Positions 1 to 8,793 of a stretch of DNA of 36,156 bases are shown piece after piece. Source of the stretch: Nanobdellota archaeon (GTDB taxonomy: Archaea; Nanobdellota; Nanobdellia; Woesearchaeales; GCA-2686295); assembly GCA_018817005.1 (NCBI GenBank), contig JAHIUF010000087.1:1-36156 (forward strand), written 5' to 3'. Under the pieces are notes generated by a model. The model was not told where the DNA came from, did no database searches, and worked only from the letters and a program-made list of their open reading frames with translations. Each line of letters starts with the position of its first letter. Positions within the stretch are counted from its first letter, which is position 1. A program made the position numbers and the translations under genes.

Positions 1-157
1 AAACAAAAAACAAACTACTAATGAAAAGAAGACCACTATGCCAATTAAACCAAGTAACAGCAAGAATAATACTACACAACAGAAGACGAACTTCATACTT
101 CTCCAAGCTGGCTAACGCCAGCTAGTTTCCACGCAACGCCTATTTTACAACAAAATC
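1..157. other. Left-edge stretch, no assignable gene; contains a 7-bp hairpin
   Basis: I cannot assign a gene here. Two plus-strand frames are open from the edge (stops at 113-115 and 122-124) but give low-complexity Lys/Asn/Thr-rich or Arg-rich peptides unlike any family I know. On the minus strand an ATG at 94-96 with a GGAG just upstream opens a purely hydrophobic frame that runs off the edge. A perfect hairpin AGCTGGC/GCCAGCT (106-112 / 117-123, loop TAAC) could terminate a plus-strand transcript entering from the left. Confidence 0.35.
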
Positions 158-293
158 TTTATAAAGAAAATCAGTTTCTTAAACAACATTACCAACGTGT
201 GTACATGTTTTTTACACACATAGCTACCTGAGGTAATAAAAAAGGTGGAAGTTATTCTGAAAATAACTTTTACAAAGTAAAAGGTGAAAAAAA
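158..293 (+). promoter_or_regulatory. rpsB promoter and structured leader
   Basis: A TATA-like TTTATAAA at 158-165 predicts a transcript start near 188, leaving a leader of about 105 nt. That is long for this window, where most first genes look leaderless. The leader holds two perfect hairpins. One is GTGTGTA/TACACAC at 197-203 / 213-219. The other is AAGTTATT/AATAACTT at 249-256 / 262-269, with a 5-nt loop. The second ends about 12 nt before the SD AAGGTG (about 281-286) of rpsB. This could be a translational control site for the ribosomal protein; that role is inference. Confidence 0.5.
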
Positions 294-893
294 ATGAGTG
301 AACAAGAACTATTAGTTCCAAATGACTTGTATTTAAAAGCCGGAATACATATAGGAACAAAATTTAGAACAAAACACATGGCTAATTTTATATACAAAAC
401 AAGACCTGATGGACTTTCAGTCTTAAACATCCATCAAATTGATGAAAGAATTAGAGTTATGAGTAACTTCTTAAACCAATATGAACCAGAAGATATTCTT
501 ATAGTTTCAAGAAGAGAAAATGGCTGGAAACCACTAAAACTTCTTTCAGAAATTACAGGCATGAGATGCTTTGCAGGAAGATATCCTCCAGGAGTATTGA
601 CGAATCCTCAATTAGAAAACTTTATCGAAATAAAAGTGATGGTTGTAATAGATCCTTGGCCTGACAGAAATGCTGTAAACGATGCATTAAAAATGGGAAT
701 ACCTATAATTGCTCTGTGTGATACAAATAACCAAGTAAACAACTTAGACTTAGTTGTGCCATGCAATAATAAAGGTAAAAAAAGTATCGGACTTCTGTTT
801 TACGTAATAGCAAAAAAATATATGGAACACAGAAAACTGATTAAAAAAGATGAAGAACTAAAATATACTTTAGATGAATTCACAGAGGATTAA
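294..893 (+). CDS. rpsB: 30S ribosomal protein uS2 (archaeal S2)
   Basis: The 199-residue product matches archaeal/eukaryotic-type uS2 along its length. It has the N-terminal LYLKAGIHIGTK segment, the IDERIRV segment, the RYPPGVLTNP loop and the VVIDPWPDRNAVNDA stretch. The protein sits on the small-subunit head-body junction. Length is normal for archaea. The ATG at 294 is preceded by AAGGTG at SD distance. No other ribosomal gene of the usual rpl13-rps9-rpoN-eno cluster is visible; the window edge may hide it. The gene converges on radB with a 4-nt overlap of the two stop codons. Confidence 0.95.
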   Translation: MSEQELLVPNDLYLKAGIHIGTKFRTKHMANFIYKTRPDGLSVLNIHQIDERIRVMSNFLNQYEPEDILIVSRRENGWKPLKLLSEITGMRCFAGRYPPGVLTNPQLENFIEIKVMVVIDPWPDRNAVNDALKMGIPIIALCDTNNQVNNLDLVVPCNNKGKKSIGLLFYVIAKKYMEHRKLIKKDEELKYTLDEFTED

Positions 894-1585
894 ATATTTT
901 TTTCTTTTATTTCTTCCACTTCTTCAATTCCAGAATTAACAATTTTGAAAAAAACCTTTTTTTCATCAGGAAGACTTCTATGTTTTCTAAGAATCGCCTT
1001 TCTAAAAGAACCTACTTTTTGAAGTTCAATTAAGCATTTACTCTGATACTTTAGAATATCTCCACCCACAAGATTAACCTTATTTTTATTTTCAAAATCA
1101 GCATAAACCTGATTTGTTATGAGAACAGGAATTAACTTTTTTCGAGCAATTTCAATTAATAAAGATAGTTGCAAACCAAGCTCCCGATTCACAGTATAAA
1201 CATCCTTGGACTTTCCAAGCTCTAAACGATAAAGCATTGCAACACTATCGAGAATTATTAAACTAATTTTTTCATTAACAAAACTTTTTAGTTCTGAAAA
1301 ACAATTTTTTTGTTCTTCAAAATTTGTTGGTTTTAAAAAAATAACTCTCTTTAAAATATTCTCATAATCATCAGTTATTTGCTTAAAACGAGTAACAGAA
1401 AAAGAACCTTCAGTATCAATATAAATTGCTTTTTTATCTTTAGGAATGTTAGCCAGACAAAGAAGGCAAATATTCGTTTTACCACTGCCAGCAGGACCAT
1501 AAATTGTTGTTAAGACATCTTTTTCATAACCACCTTCTAAAAGCCAATCTAAAATCGCAGTTCCTGTTGAAATTTTATTCTCCAT
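890..1585 (-). CDS. radB: DNA repair and recombination protein RadB
   Basis: This is a 231-residue RecA-fold ATPase without the N-terminal HhH domain of RadA, which is the RadB architecture. Walker A GPAGSGKT is at residues 30-37 and Walker B LIILD near 109-113, followed by an LVGGDILKYQS segment typical of the family. RadB is an archaeal paralogue that assists homologous recombination. A TATA-like ATTATTAAAC lies about 26 nt upstream of the ATG (around 1606-1616) and there is no SD, so the gene is probably leaderless with its own promoter even though it follows two minus-strand genes. Confidence 0.9.
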   Translation of the reverse strand: MENKISTGTAILDWLLEGGYEKDVLTTIYGPAGSGKTNICLLCLANIPKDKKAIYIDTEGSFSVTRFKQITDDYENILKRVIFLKPTNFEEQKNCFSELKSFVNEKISLIILDSVAMLYRLELGKSKDVYTVNRELGLQLSLLIEIARKKLIPVLITNQVYADFENKNKVNLVGGDILKYQSKCLIELQKVGSFRKAILRKHRSLPDEKKVFFKIVNSGIEEVEEIKEKNI

Positions 1586-1620
1586 AAAATTTAAGAAGAA
1601 AAAAACGTTTAATAATCTTT

Positions 1621-2028
1621 CTATAAAGTAAACGTGTTTTCAAACATTGTTTTCAGACCCATAACGAGCGACTCTTCATCACAAATCTTGTTATGAACAA
1701 AAGGATTAATAAGCCATTTATTATTTGAGGATAAATCAACAAAAATCAAGCTTGAATCTTGAAATGTTTTAAACTCATTCCAGTGTTTAATTAAAAAATC
1801 TAAGTTTTCTCTCGAAGCTAAACAAACAATGCTTTTTTTACCATGAATATTAGAAATATCAAAAACATCTGAATTTAAAGTCTCTCTAATATAGTAAGTA
1901 TGATCAAAATCTTTAAAATGAAAATTAATCCTATCTGAAGATTCATCAAAAGACTTTAGTTTTCGATTAATTAAATCCTTATTTTTAACATAATAAACAG
2001 TCCATTCTTTAAGATTAATTTTATCCAT
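1621..2028 (-). CDS. Conserved hypothetical protein, 135 aa
   Basis: I do not recognise a named family, although proteins ending in a similar IFVDLSSNNKWLINPFVHNKI-like segment recur in DPANN genomes (from memory). The product is soluble, with no signal peptide or TM helix, and a predicted alpha/beta pattern: strands near SIVCLAS and SLIFVDL alternate with helices. It overlaps the upstream membrane-protein gene by 8 nt, so the two are very likely translated from one message. The stop codon is TAG. Function is unknown. Confidence 0.75.
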   Translation of the reverse strand: MDKINLKEWTVYYVKNKDLINRKLKSFDESSDRINFHFKDFDHTYYIRETLNSDVFDISNIHGKKSIVCLASRENLDFLIKHWNEFKTFQDSSLIFVDLSSNNKWLINPFVHNKICDEESLVMGLKTMFENTFTL

Positions 2029-2539
2029 TTTTCCTCACGAGCATGATGAAATATGGTGCTAAAAATCCAATTATGTAAACAACACCTAAAATAACCGGCT
2101 TTACAGGTTCATGTAATATTTGCATAGCAAAAACACTAAAAATTTTGTTCACAATATTTCTTGCAACATTGACTACTATTATAAAATTTACGATTCCAAC
2201 AACAGGTATTATGAGTGTCAGTATTAAATGATGTTTAAATTGCAACCCTTCAATGTCATGAATTATGAAACTCATAAACATACCGAAAGAGATTGATAAA
2301 ATTAAAACAATAAAATATAAAGTTAAAGGACTGATTGTTATCATTAAAGGTATCAGAATTAATGAAAACGCAACATTTCCTATTACACTTAAAATTAATG
2401 CAATCCAATAAATAGTTTTATCTAGAAAAAATGTTAAAGGGTGTTTATCATGTTTGGTTTTTTCAAGCAAATCAATAGTTCTGTCAATTTCTTCATCAGA
2501 CCAACCTTTTATGATTAGTTCATCTTTTGTAATTCTCAT
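2021..2539 (-). CDS. Four-TM integral membrane protein, unknown function
   Basis: The 172-residue protein has a short charged N-terminus (MRITKDELIIKGWSDEEIDRTIDLL, the pattern of a small helical N-domain). Four or five hydrophobic helices follow, at about residues 43-68, 72-92, 103-128 and 145-168. I recognise no enzyme motif. It overlaps the 135-aa gene downstream by 8 nt. No SD is visible; a TATA-like ATTTAAATA at about 2565-2573 is placed for a leaderless start, and a perfect palindrome separates it from the ATG. Confidence 0.75.
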   Translation of the reverse strand: MRITKDELIIKGWSDEEIDRTIDLLEKTKHDKHPLTFFLDKTIYWIALILSVIGNVAFSLILIPLMITISPLTLYFIVLILSISFGMFMSFIIHDIEGLQFKHHLILTLIIPVVGIVNFIIVVNVARNIVNKIFSVFAMQILHEPVKPVILGVVYIIGFLAPYFIMLVRKNG

Positions 2540-2541
2540 TC

Positions 2542-2567
2542 AATACTAGTTTTGAAAAACTAGTATT
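2542..2567. promoter_or_regulatory. Perfect 12-bp inverted repeat between gyrA and the membrane-protein gene
   Basis: The arms AATACTAGTTTT (2542-2553) and AAAACTAGTATT (2556-2567) are exact reverse complements around a 2-nt centre. The repeat touches the gyrA stop codon and ends 2 nt before the next ATG. It also lies between a TATA-like box and the predicted leaderless start of that gene. It can be read either as an operator or as an RNA hairpin ending the gyrA message. Confidence 0.6.
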
Positions 2568-5032
2568 TAAATTTTTTCAGAAGGTTCATCTTCATCAGTA
2601 ATAATTTTTGCAGCCGAAACTACAACATCATCATTACTTAACCGCATTAATCTTACACCTTGGGTATTACGACTAATTGTTGAAATATCTGAAGAAGAAG
2701 TCCTGATAATTATACCGTCCCTGCTAATAAACATTAATTCATCATCGTCTGATGCTGCATTTACAGCCACAACATCACCATTTCTCTCTGTACATTTAAT
2801 GTTTATAACCCCTTTTCCACCGCGTTTTATCAAACGATATTCTGAAATCGGAGTTTTTTTACCATAACCATTTTCAGTTATGGTTAGAAGATTTTCACCC
2901 TCATCAGCAATTATTACATCAACTAGAGCATCATCTCTGCCTGATCTTAGTGTAACACCCCTTACACCTCTACAAACGCGACCCAAAGGACGAGCGTCTT
3001 TTTCATCAAACTTAACTGCATAGCCTTTTTTTGTGGCGAGAAGAATTTTTTTAGAACCGTCAGTTAACTTAACAGCTATTAAAGAATCATTATCATCTAA
3101 ATTAATAGCCCGTATGCCGCCTTTTCGAACATTTGAATATGCATCCAGTTTTGTCTTTTTAATAATTCCTTTTTTTGTTGCCATAAAAAGATACTGCTTT
3201 TCGTCAAATTCATCTACTGGTATAACTGCAGTTACTTTTTCATCACTTTCAACCTCTAAAAAATTAACAAGCGGTTTTCCTTTTGAATATCTATCAGACT
3301 CAGGTATTCTATAAACTTTTAGCCAGTAAAGTTTTCCCTTAGTTGTAAATATCAATAAATATGAGTGAGTGTTTGCAACAAATAAATGTTCTATGAAATC
3401 TTCTTCCTTCATCGTGGCTCCAATTACTCCTTTTCCACCTCTTCTTTGAAGCTTATATGTTTCAATAGGCATTCTTTTAATGTAACCTGCGTGTGTTATG
3501 CTTACAACCACATCTTCCTTTACAATTAAATCTTCTATATCCATATCTTCTTCAATATCAGATATTTCAGTTCTACGTTTATCACCAAAAGTTTCAGAAA
3601 CTTCTTTAAGTTCGGATTTTATAATCTCAAGAATTTTTTGTTTATCTGCCAAAATTTCTTTTAACTCTTTAATCTTTTTCAAAAGATCATTGTACTCATT
3701 AATTATTTTATCTTGCTCAAGTTTTGCAAGTTTTTGAAGCTTCATATCAAGAATTGCCAAAGTTTGTTCTTTTGAAAGAGAAAATTCTAATATGAGATTT
3801 GTTCTTGCTTTGTCAACAGAATCTGCGCTTTTAATAGTTTTTATAATTGCATTAATATTTTTTAAGGCAATCTTTAATCCTTCTAAAATATGTGCTCTTG
3901 CTTCGGCTTTTTTTAAATCATATGTTGTTCTTTTTGTAACAACTTCTTTTCGATGCAAAAGATAGTTTTCCAAAAGCTCTTTTAATGTAAGAGTTTTCGG
4001 TTCATTATTGACTAGGGCAATCATAATTGCACCAAAAGTTACTTGTAATCTGGTGTGTTTGAAAAGTTGGTTTTTTACAACTTCAACATTCGTATTTTTT
4101 TTTAATGAAACAACCACGCGTATTCCATTTCTATCACTTTCATCTCTTAAATCAGAAATGCCTTCTATTGATTTATTATGAACACATTTTGCAATTTCTT
4201 CAACTAACAATGATTTATTTATCATGTAAGGTACTTCAGTTATTATTAATGCTTGCCGGTCCTTTTTCTCTTCTAATTCTACTTTTCCTTTAAGTATTAT
4301 TTTTCCTCTTCCTGTAGAGTATGCATCTATTATACTTTTTCTTCCTGCAATAACACCACCTGTTGGAAAATCAGGTCCTTTTATAAACTCCATAAGCTCT
4401 AAAACACCAATATCTGGATTTTCAAGAAAAGCAATTAATCCTTCAACAACTTCTCTGATATTGTGGGGTGGTATGTTTGTTGCCATTCCAACAGCAATAC
4501 CAGAACTACCATTAATAAGTAAACTGGGCAGTTTAGAAGGAAGAACAACTGGTTCTTTTAATGAGCCATCAAAGTTATCTATAAAATCAACTGTTTCTTT
4601 ATCAATATCTTGAAGCATTTCATCAGAAATTTTAGCTAGTTTCGCCTCTGTATAACGCATAGCTGCTGCATTATCACCGTCAATACTTCCAAAATTTCCC
4701 TGACCATTAATAAAAGGATATCTAAGAGAAAAAGTCTGCGCCATTCTAACAAGGGAATCATAAACTGCAGAATCACCATGAGGATGATACTTACCAAGTA
4801 CTTCTCCAACGATTCTTGCACATTTTTTATGACTGCCTGAGTATTTTAATCCAATGTCATTCATTGCAAAAAGAATTCTTCTATGAACTGGTTTTAATCC
4901 ATCCCGCACATCTGGAAGAGCTCTTCCGACTATAACTGACATAGCATAATCAAGATATGCTATCTTCATTTCATCTTCTATGACTCTTGGTATTATTCGC
5001 TGCGCTGTTTTCTGTTCTTTTTCTTCACTCAT
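2567..5032 (-). CDS. gyrA: DNA gyrase subunit A
   Basis: The 821-residue product is a complete bacterial-type GyrA. The N-terminal winged-helix/tower part has the catalytic Tyr at residue 127 within [10 protein letters not shown]. Then come a coiled-coil arm (about 365-480) and a C-terminal beta-pinwheel with the GyrA box QRRGGKG near residue 527 and a degenerate copy (IKRGGKG) further on. With GyrB it introduces negative supercoils. I chose the ATG at 5032 and not the longer frame from 5086, because AGGTGA stands 4 nt upstream. A TATA-like TTTATAAG at 5086-5093 (read on the minus strand) predicts a leader of about 30 nt. No gyrB is in the window. Confidence 0.95.
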   Translation of the reverse strand: MSEEKEQKTAQRIIPRVIEDEMKIAYLDYAMSVIVGRALPDVRDGLKPVHRRILFAMNDIGLKYSGSHKKCARIVGEVLGKYHPHGDSAVYDSLVRMAQTFSLRYPFINGQGNFGSIDGDNAAAMRYTEAKLAKISDEMLQDIDKETVDFIDNFDGSLKEPVVLPSKLPSLLINGSSGIAVGMATNIPPHNIREVVEGLIAFLENPDIGVLELMEFIKGPDFPTGGVIAGRKSIIDAYSTGRGKIILKGKVELEEKKDRQALIITEVPYMINKSLLVEEIAKCVHNKSIEGISDLRDESDRNGIRVVVSLKKNTNVEVVKNQLFKHTRLQVTFGAIMIALVNNEPKTLTLKELLENYLLHRKEVVTKRTTYDLKKAEARAHILEGLKIALKNINAIIKTIKSADSVDKARTNLILEFSLSKEQTLAILDMKLQKLAKLEQDKIINEYNDLLKKIKELKEILADKQKILEIIKSELKEVSETFGDKRRTEISDIEEDMDIEDLIVKEDVVVSITHAGYIKRMPIETYKLQRRGGKGVIGATMKEEDFIEHLFVANTHSYLLIFTTKGKLYWLKVYRIPESDRYSKGKPLVNFLEVESDEKVTAVIPVDEFDEKQYLFMATKKGIIKKTKLDAYSNVRKGGIRAINLDDNDSLIAVKLTDGSKKILLATKKGYAVKFDEKDARPLGRVCRGVRGVTLRSGRDDALVDVIIADEGENLLTITENGYGKKTPISEYRLIKRGGKGVINIKCTERNGDVVAVNAASDDDELMFISRDGIIIRTSSSDISTISRNTQGVRLMRLSNDDVVVSAAKIITDEDEPSEKI

Positions 5033-5125
5033 GTTTTCACCTAAAAGAAGAGGATTTTCCCTCAATAAAAATGAGTATTTAATCATTTATAAGCCTTACG
5101 CTTTTAGACGAGGGAAAAACAATTT

Positions 5126-5263
5126 TCAACAAGTTTTTACTATGTTTTTATTAACTTTAAAAGATCTACCGCAAAAAACACATTTTTTAATAGCTTCGTA
5201 TACTTTTTTTCTTGGAGAACAAAGCATGTTTTTCTTACACTTCGGGCATTTTACTTGGTACAT
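5126..5263 (-). CDS. Small zinc-ribbon protein, 45 aa
   Basis: The frame encodes a 45-residue protein with a clear four-Cys zinc-ribbon pattern: CPKC at residues 6-9 and CVFC at 28-31, plus a spare Cys15, with basic residues between. Its start overlaps the end of scpB by 29 nt in another frame, so translation is probably coupled. An ATG two codons upstream (5269) is possible. Open sequence further upstream is only the antisense-like shadow of the acidic ScpB tail. The stop is TGA. It is likely a nucleic-acid-binding ribbon; the precise family is not known to me. Confidence 0.7.
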   Translation of the reverse strand: MYQVKCPKCKKNMLCSPRKKVYEAIKKCVFCGRSFKVNKNIVKTC

Positions 5264-6212
5264 CTTCATCGGTATTGTCTTCATCAATATATTCTTCTTC
5301 AGTATCTTTTTCTTTAGATTTTTCTTCACCAAAATATTCATCTTTTGTTTCATCAACTATTTCTTCTGAATCGTCTGTCTGTTCTTCAGAAACCTGTTTT
5401 TCTTGTTCAGACCGTTCCTCTATTCCTTCCTGAACGGCTATTTCAATTTTTTCTTTTCTCTTCTTAAAAACATCATCGTTATCAAACTCATCGTTTCTCT
5501 TTGATATTTCTTCGATTTTTCTATTAATTTCATCAAGAAACTCATTATCTATGGCTAATTTAGGGGATTTTTCAATTTTTACAACTTCAGATTCACTAAT
5601 GACTTGTAAGGTTTCATTATGAGGTCCAAAAATTTCTTTAGTTCTAAGATTTTTTTCCTCAGAATCAGTATCTGCTTTAACAACCTCGAGGTTTCCAAGT
5701 GTTTCTTCTTGTTTTACAGGAATTTTTACATCTTTAAAAGCTTCTTTTATACCTTTAGATCCGACAACATCAAAGTATTCAAAGAATTTTTCAGTAACTC
5801 TAAGTTTATAACTTCTACCTTCTTTTTCTTTTATTAAAAAATCTCTGTCAACCAATTCTTTTATGTGATCATAAGCTTTATTCGTTCTAATCTTTATCAC
5901 TTCAGACTGCAAAACTGGTGATTTCCACGCAATAACTGAAAGTGTCTCTAGAACTGACTTTGAAAGTTCTGTATCAGAAATTATTTTTACAACGAGATTC
6001 ATATATTTTTCACGAACAATCAATTTCCACGACTCGCCTTCAGAAACAACCATTAAAGCAGAATCTCTGTTTTTATAATTATCTACTAATTCCGAAATGG
6101 CTTTTATAATGTTTTTTTTTTGATTATTTGTGAGTGTTGCGAGTTCTACTTCACTCATTGCCTTACCACTTGAAAAAAGCAGAGCTTCAACTTCGTTTTT
6201 TAAGTCACTCAT
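5235..6212 (-). CDS. scpB: Segregation and condensation protein B, with a long acidic tail
   Basis: Residues 1 to about 165 are the tandem winged-helix ScpB core (EALLFSSGKAMSEVEL; SVLETLSVIAWKSPV; the conserved helix-turn-helix near IKIRTNKAYDHIKELVDRDFL). ScpB joins kleisin ScpA and an SMC ATPase in chromosome condensation and segregation. The remaining 155 or so residues are unusual: a Lys/Glu/Asp-rich, probably disordered tail with an EEIVDETKDEYF-like acidic run. The usual length is 180-220 aa, so the tail nearly doubles it. The ATG overlaps the TGA of the upstream gene (ATGA), and the 3' end overlaps the zinc-ribbon gene. Confidence 0.88.
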   Translation of the reverse strand: MSDLKNEVEALLFSSGKAMSEVELATLTNNQKKNIIKAISELVDNYKNRDSALMVVSEGESWKLIVREKYMNLVVKIISDTELSKSVLETLSVIAWKSPVLQSEVIKIRTNKAYDHIKELVDRDFLIKEKEGRSYKLRVTEKFFEYFDVVGSKGIKEAFKDVKIPVKQEETLGNLEVVKADTDSEEKNLRTKEIFGPHNETLQVISESEVVKIEKSPKLAIDNEFLDEINRKIEEISKRNDEFDNDDVFKKRKEKIEIAVQEGIEERSEQEKQVSEEQTDDSEEIVDETKDEYFGEEKSKEKDTEEEYIDEDNTDEDVPSKMPEV

Positions 6213-6811
6213 TTTGTTCTAAAATATTTGTTCTTTTCTTTTTTTATTTTTCCTTCTTTTTGCATGGCTTCAAACACAGGCGCTATATGTTCCTTTTTAA
6301 CACCTATTTTTTTAGCGATTTCATCAGCTTTTGTAAGACCAAAATCCATACATGTAAGTATTGAGTTCCTCACTAGTGCATTCATATTTTTTACCATGAG
6401 TTTATTTTGTTCACCTACTTGTTGAGCAACGATACTTATTTCATGTAGTTTTGCCAAAAGATCATTTATCCAATTTGTAAGTTTGCTTGGCTTAAACATG
6501 AGTGTTTCAGGTTCTAAAATTTCAATTGATGCGGGCATGAAATTAAAGCAAATCCAAGTCACCTTTTCAAGTCCTTTAATTAACATTTCAACTTCTGCAA
6601 ATGTACTCCAATGAGTATCTTGTTTTTCGGCTTGTTCAAACTTTTCGTGAACAAATATTATTTCCTCGTCATTTTTTAGTTTTTCAACATAACTTTTTAG
6701 AGCATTTTCCACATACTCTTTTGGTGTTCCTATTACCTCAAAAATAACATTAGCTCTGATAAAGCCTTCTTCGAGTTTTTGTTTTATTTCTTTTTCTTTC
6801 AACGAAAACAC
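6209..6811 (-). CDS. Uncharacterised helical protein with a C-terminal winged helix, coupled to scpB
   Basis: The family is not recognised. The 200-residue product has a helical N-terminus (KEKEIKQKLEEGFIRANVIFEVIG, with a long helix near 35-60) and a middle helix rich in Asn/Val (LAKLHEISIVAQQVGEQ). The C-terminal region, about 150-200, reads as a winged helix (ADEIAKKIGVKKEHIAPVF). It is translationally coupled to scpB through ATGA. The GTG at 6811 lies about 28 nt from a TATA-like box (leaderless). Alternatively the TTG at 6802 could use the SD GAGGTG. The position before scpB and the C-terminal winged helix invite a kleisin/ScpA-like role, which is unproven. Confidence 0.75.
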   Translation of the reverse strand: MFSLKEKEIKQKLEEGFIRANVIFEVIGTPKEYVENALKSYVEKLKNDEEIIFVHEKFEQAEKQDTHWSTFAEVEMLIKGLEKVTWICFNFMPASIEILEPETLMFKPSKLTNWINDLLAKLHEISIVAQQVGEQNKLMVKNMNALVRNSILTCMDFGLTKADEIAKKIGVKKEHIAPVFEAMQKEGKIKKEKNKYFRTK

Positions 6812-6834
6812 CTCTGAAAAGATTACTAAATATG

Positions 6835-6845
6835 ATTATATAAAG
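6835..6845 (-). promoter_or_regulatory. TATA box of the scpB operon
   Basis: Read on the minus strand, the site is CTTTATATAAT, the best archaeal TATA match upstream of the operon. It is 24-28 nt from either candidate start codon (6811 GTG, 6802 TTG). Confidence 0.5.
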
Positions 6846-6859
6846 TTATCGAAAAGGTT

Positions 6860-7903
6860 CTAAAGTTTTTTCTTAAATATTAGTATTAAGAACAATATAG
6901 TAAAAGGAACTAATAAAAAGTAGACTGTTTTGTTTTTAGTCTTTTCGGAGTTTGATTCATATATTATTTTTCCTGTCGGAGTATCACTTTTATTTTCAAA
7001 AATAACTTTGTTCTCTGTAAAGGTGAGTTGTGTCGCACCTGTTGTCTTGTTTAATTTTTCTTCCCCTTCAAAAAAAATTTCAAGTTCTTGAAAATCCAAA
7101 ACATCATCTGAATTTCTTAACAGTAAAAAATACTTGTTATTTCCAAAATGAGCGGTTGCATTAAATGAGATTGTCTTTGAACCATCTAAAGTGATATTTT
7201 GAATTTTTATTTTACACATATCAAAAAATACTACTTCATAAACACCTTTACCTGCAATGTTTGTATAAACAACTATTTCTTCATAAAAATTTTTTACTCT
7301 TGTGTAAAAAGAATTTATTTTTCCAAGAACATTGAATTGTTCTGTAACCACTATTGACGTTTCATCACATTCACAACTCGCACTTTTAGAATTGTCCACT
7401 TCATCATCCAGTAATGGTTCATTTTTAATTATTAATATTTTTTGAGAACGAGTGTTATTATTTATGTTGGTGCAGTTAAGATATTTTATTTGGTTTTTTA
7501 TAATTAAAACTTTTTCTTCAACAGCTATTTTTGGCGTGTAATACTTCGTATTTTGATTTTTTGTCGTATATATTTTTTTTATTTCCCTTCCAAAAAGATC
7601 TTCAATCCAATAATCAATTTCATAATAAAAAGAATTATTAGATAAAATGTTTTGAAAAGATACTTGTTCATTGTTTTGATACAATAGTTGTGTTGTTTGA
7701 AGAGAAATAGAAATATTACAAATATGGCTCAAATTACTTTGTGCATTATTCATTGATTCATTTGATTGTATAGTATTGGCTGTAAGGTTATCATAAGATA
7801 TATTTATGTTCAAAAAAACTTCAACAACATATGTCTCATTTAATGCAAAAGTTAATGATGGAAGAAAAAATAGGAGCATAAAATACAAAATGATTTTTTT
7901 CAT
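6860..7903 (-). CDS. Secreted, C-terminally membrane-anchored protein, unknown function
   Basis: The 347-residue protein has a signal peptide (MKKIILYFMLLFFLPSLTFA). A largely beta-type, Asn/Ser/Thr-rich ectodomain follows with many N-x-S/T sequons, then one C-terminal TM helix (VYFLLVPFTILFLILIF) followed by KKKL. That is a type I cell-surface topology. A short Cys pair (ASCECDE) is near the middle. The ATG is about 26 nt downstream of a TATA-like ATTTATTAAC (about 7925-7935) without SD, so the gene is probably leaderless. I recognise no catalytic domain; a pseudopilin-like or cell-surface structural role would be a guess. Confidence 0.75.
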   Translation of the reverse strand: MKKIILYFMLLFFLPSLTFALNETYVVEVFLNINISYDNLTANTIQSNESMNNAQSNLSHICNISISLQTTQLLYQNNEQVSFQNILSNNSFYYEIDYWIEDLFGREIKKIYTTKNQNTKYYTPKIAVEEKVLIIKNQIKYLNCTNINNNTRSQKILIIKNEPLLDDEVDNSKSASCECDETSIVVTEQFNVLGKINSFYTRVKNFYEEIVVYTNIAGKGVYEVVFFDMCKIKIQNITLDGSKTISFNATAHFGNNKYFLLLRNSDDVLDFQELEIFFEGEEKLNKTTGATQLTFTENKVIFENKSDTPTGKIIYESNSEKTKNKTVYFLLVPFTILFLILIFKKKL

Positions 7904-8023
7904 AAAAAAGATTCAATAAAAAAAAGTTAATAAATATTTTTGAATAAATTTCGGAAAAAAATGGTTTTTCTCGAAAAATATTCGGGAGGAAAAACTTTTT
8001 CTCACTCGATAATAAAAAGAAAA

Positions 8024-8084
8024 ATTTATATAAAGTAAAATAATATTTAAAATAACTTAAAAGTGAATACAAAAAAAAGGGGTG
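8024..8084 (+). promoter_or_regulatory. Promoter and SD of the coiled-coil operon
   Basis: TATA box ATTTATATAAAG at 8024-8035 predicts a start near 8056. The GGGGTG at 8079-8084 is an SD 10 nt before the ATG at 8095. This gives a leader of about 40 nt. Confidence 0.5.
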
Positions 8085-8094
8085 TATTAGGCAT

Positions 8095-8787
8095 ATGTTT
8101 AAATTTCTAAAAAAGAAAGAATCCAAGTCAACACTAGAACCATTAGACATGAATGAAAAACCAACATTAGAGAGTATTATGCCAACAAAAGATGAGTTTC
8201 CTCAAATAGAAGATATACCTTTACCCCCTAAACCAGAAGAAATATTAGACGAACCAAAAGAAGATTTATTTCCTGAACTAGAAGATGAAACTCAAAAAAC
8301 AAAAGATCTTGAAGAACCTCCAAAAATAGACGAACTTGAAGATTTGTCAGAACCCGATAAATTAGACTTAAAAGATTCTGAAACAAAAAACTTTAAACCT
8401 CAAACAGAAGAAGAAGAATTCTCACTTCCAGATTTTGATGATGAAGACCTGAGTATGGATGAAGATATTAGTTCTGAAGAAGCAAAAGAAGAGCTTAAAC
8501 CATTCACTAAAATAAAATCTATTCAAGAAAGCCCAACACCAACAATAGAATCAAACGAAAAAGGCGAACACTTCATAGAAGGAAAAAAAGGAAAAGAAGT
8601 ACTAAGAAAAATAGATGAAAATCAAGAAAGCATAAAAAAAGCAATAGAATCATTCACAAAAACAAGTGAAAGAACAAAAAACACAAAACAACTATTCAAA
8701 TTATTTCATGATAATTTAGATGTTGCTCAAGAAAAATTGATGCAAATAGACGACAAACTTTTTGAAAACAAGACACTCCAGAGGTGA
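8095..8787 (+). CDS. Acidic, largely disordered protein with a C-terminal coiled coil
   Basis: The 230-residue product starts with a basic MFKFLKKKESK patch. About 110 residues rich in Glu/Asp/Pro follow (many ExPxxxELEDL-like runs), then a helical, heptad-bearing tail from about residue 165 (EVLRKIDENQESIKKAIESF). There is no signal peptide or TM helix. It is first in a three-gene operon of coiled-coil proteins, ends with TGA inside the SD-like AGGTGA, and lies 6 nt before the next ATG. The architecture (disordered acidic linker plus coiled coil) suggests a scaffold. A relation to archaellum accessory proteins ArlC/D is possible but not shown. Confidence 0.75.
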   Translation: MFKFLKKKESKSTLEPLDMNEKPTLESIMPTKDEFPQIEDIPLPPKPEEILDEPKEDLFPELEDETQKTKDLEEPPKIDELEDLSEPDKLDLKDSETKNFKPQTEEEEFSLPDFDDEDLSMDEDISSEEAKEELKPFTKIKSIQESPTPTIESNEKGEHFIEGKKGKEVLRKIDENQESIKKAIESFTKTSERTKNTKQLFKLFHDNLDVAQEKLMQIDDKLFENKTLQR

Positions 8788-8793
8788 AAATAA

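Noticed and set aside
1-96. Hydrophobic minus-strand frame starting at 96
   Set aside because: Thirty-two residues of pure hydrophobic sequence from A/C-rich DNA running off the edge; not enough to claim a gene.
5269-5356. Longer N-terminus for the zinc ribbon (76 aa)
   Set aside because: The extra residues are the out-of-frame reading of the acidic ScpB tail, giving a meaningless Lys/Ile run.
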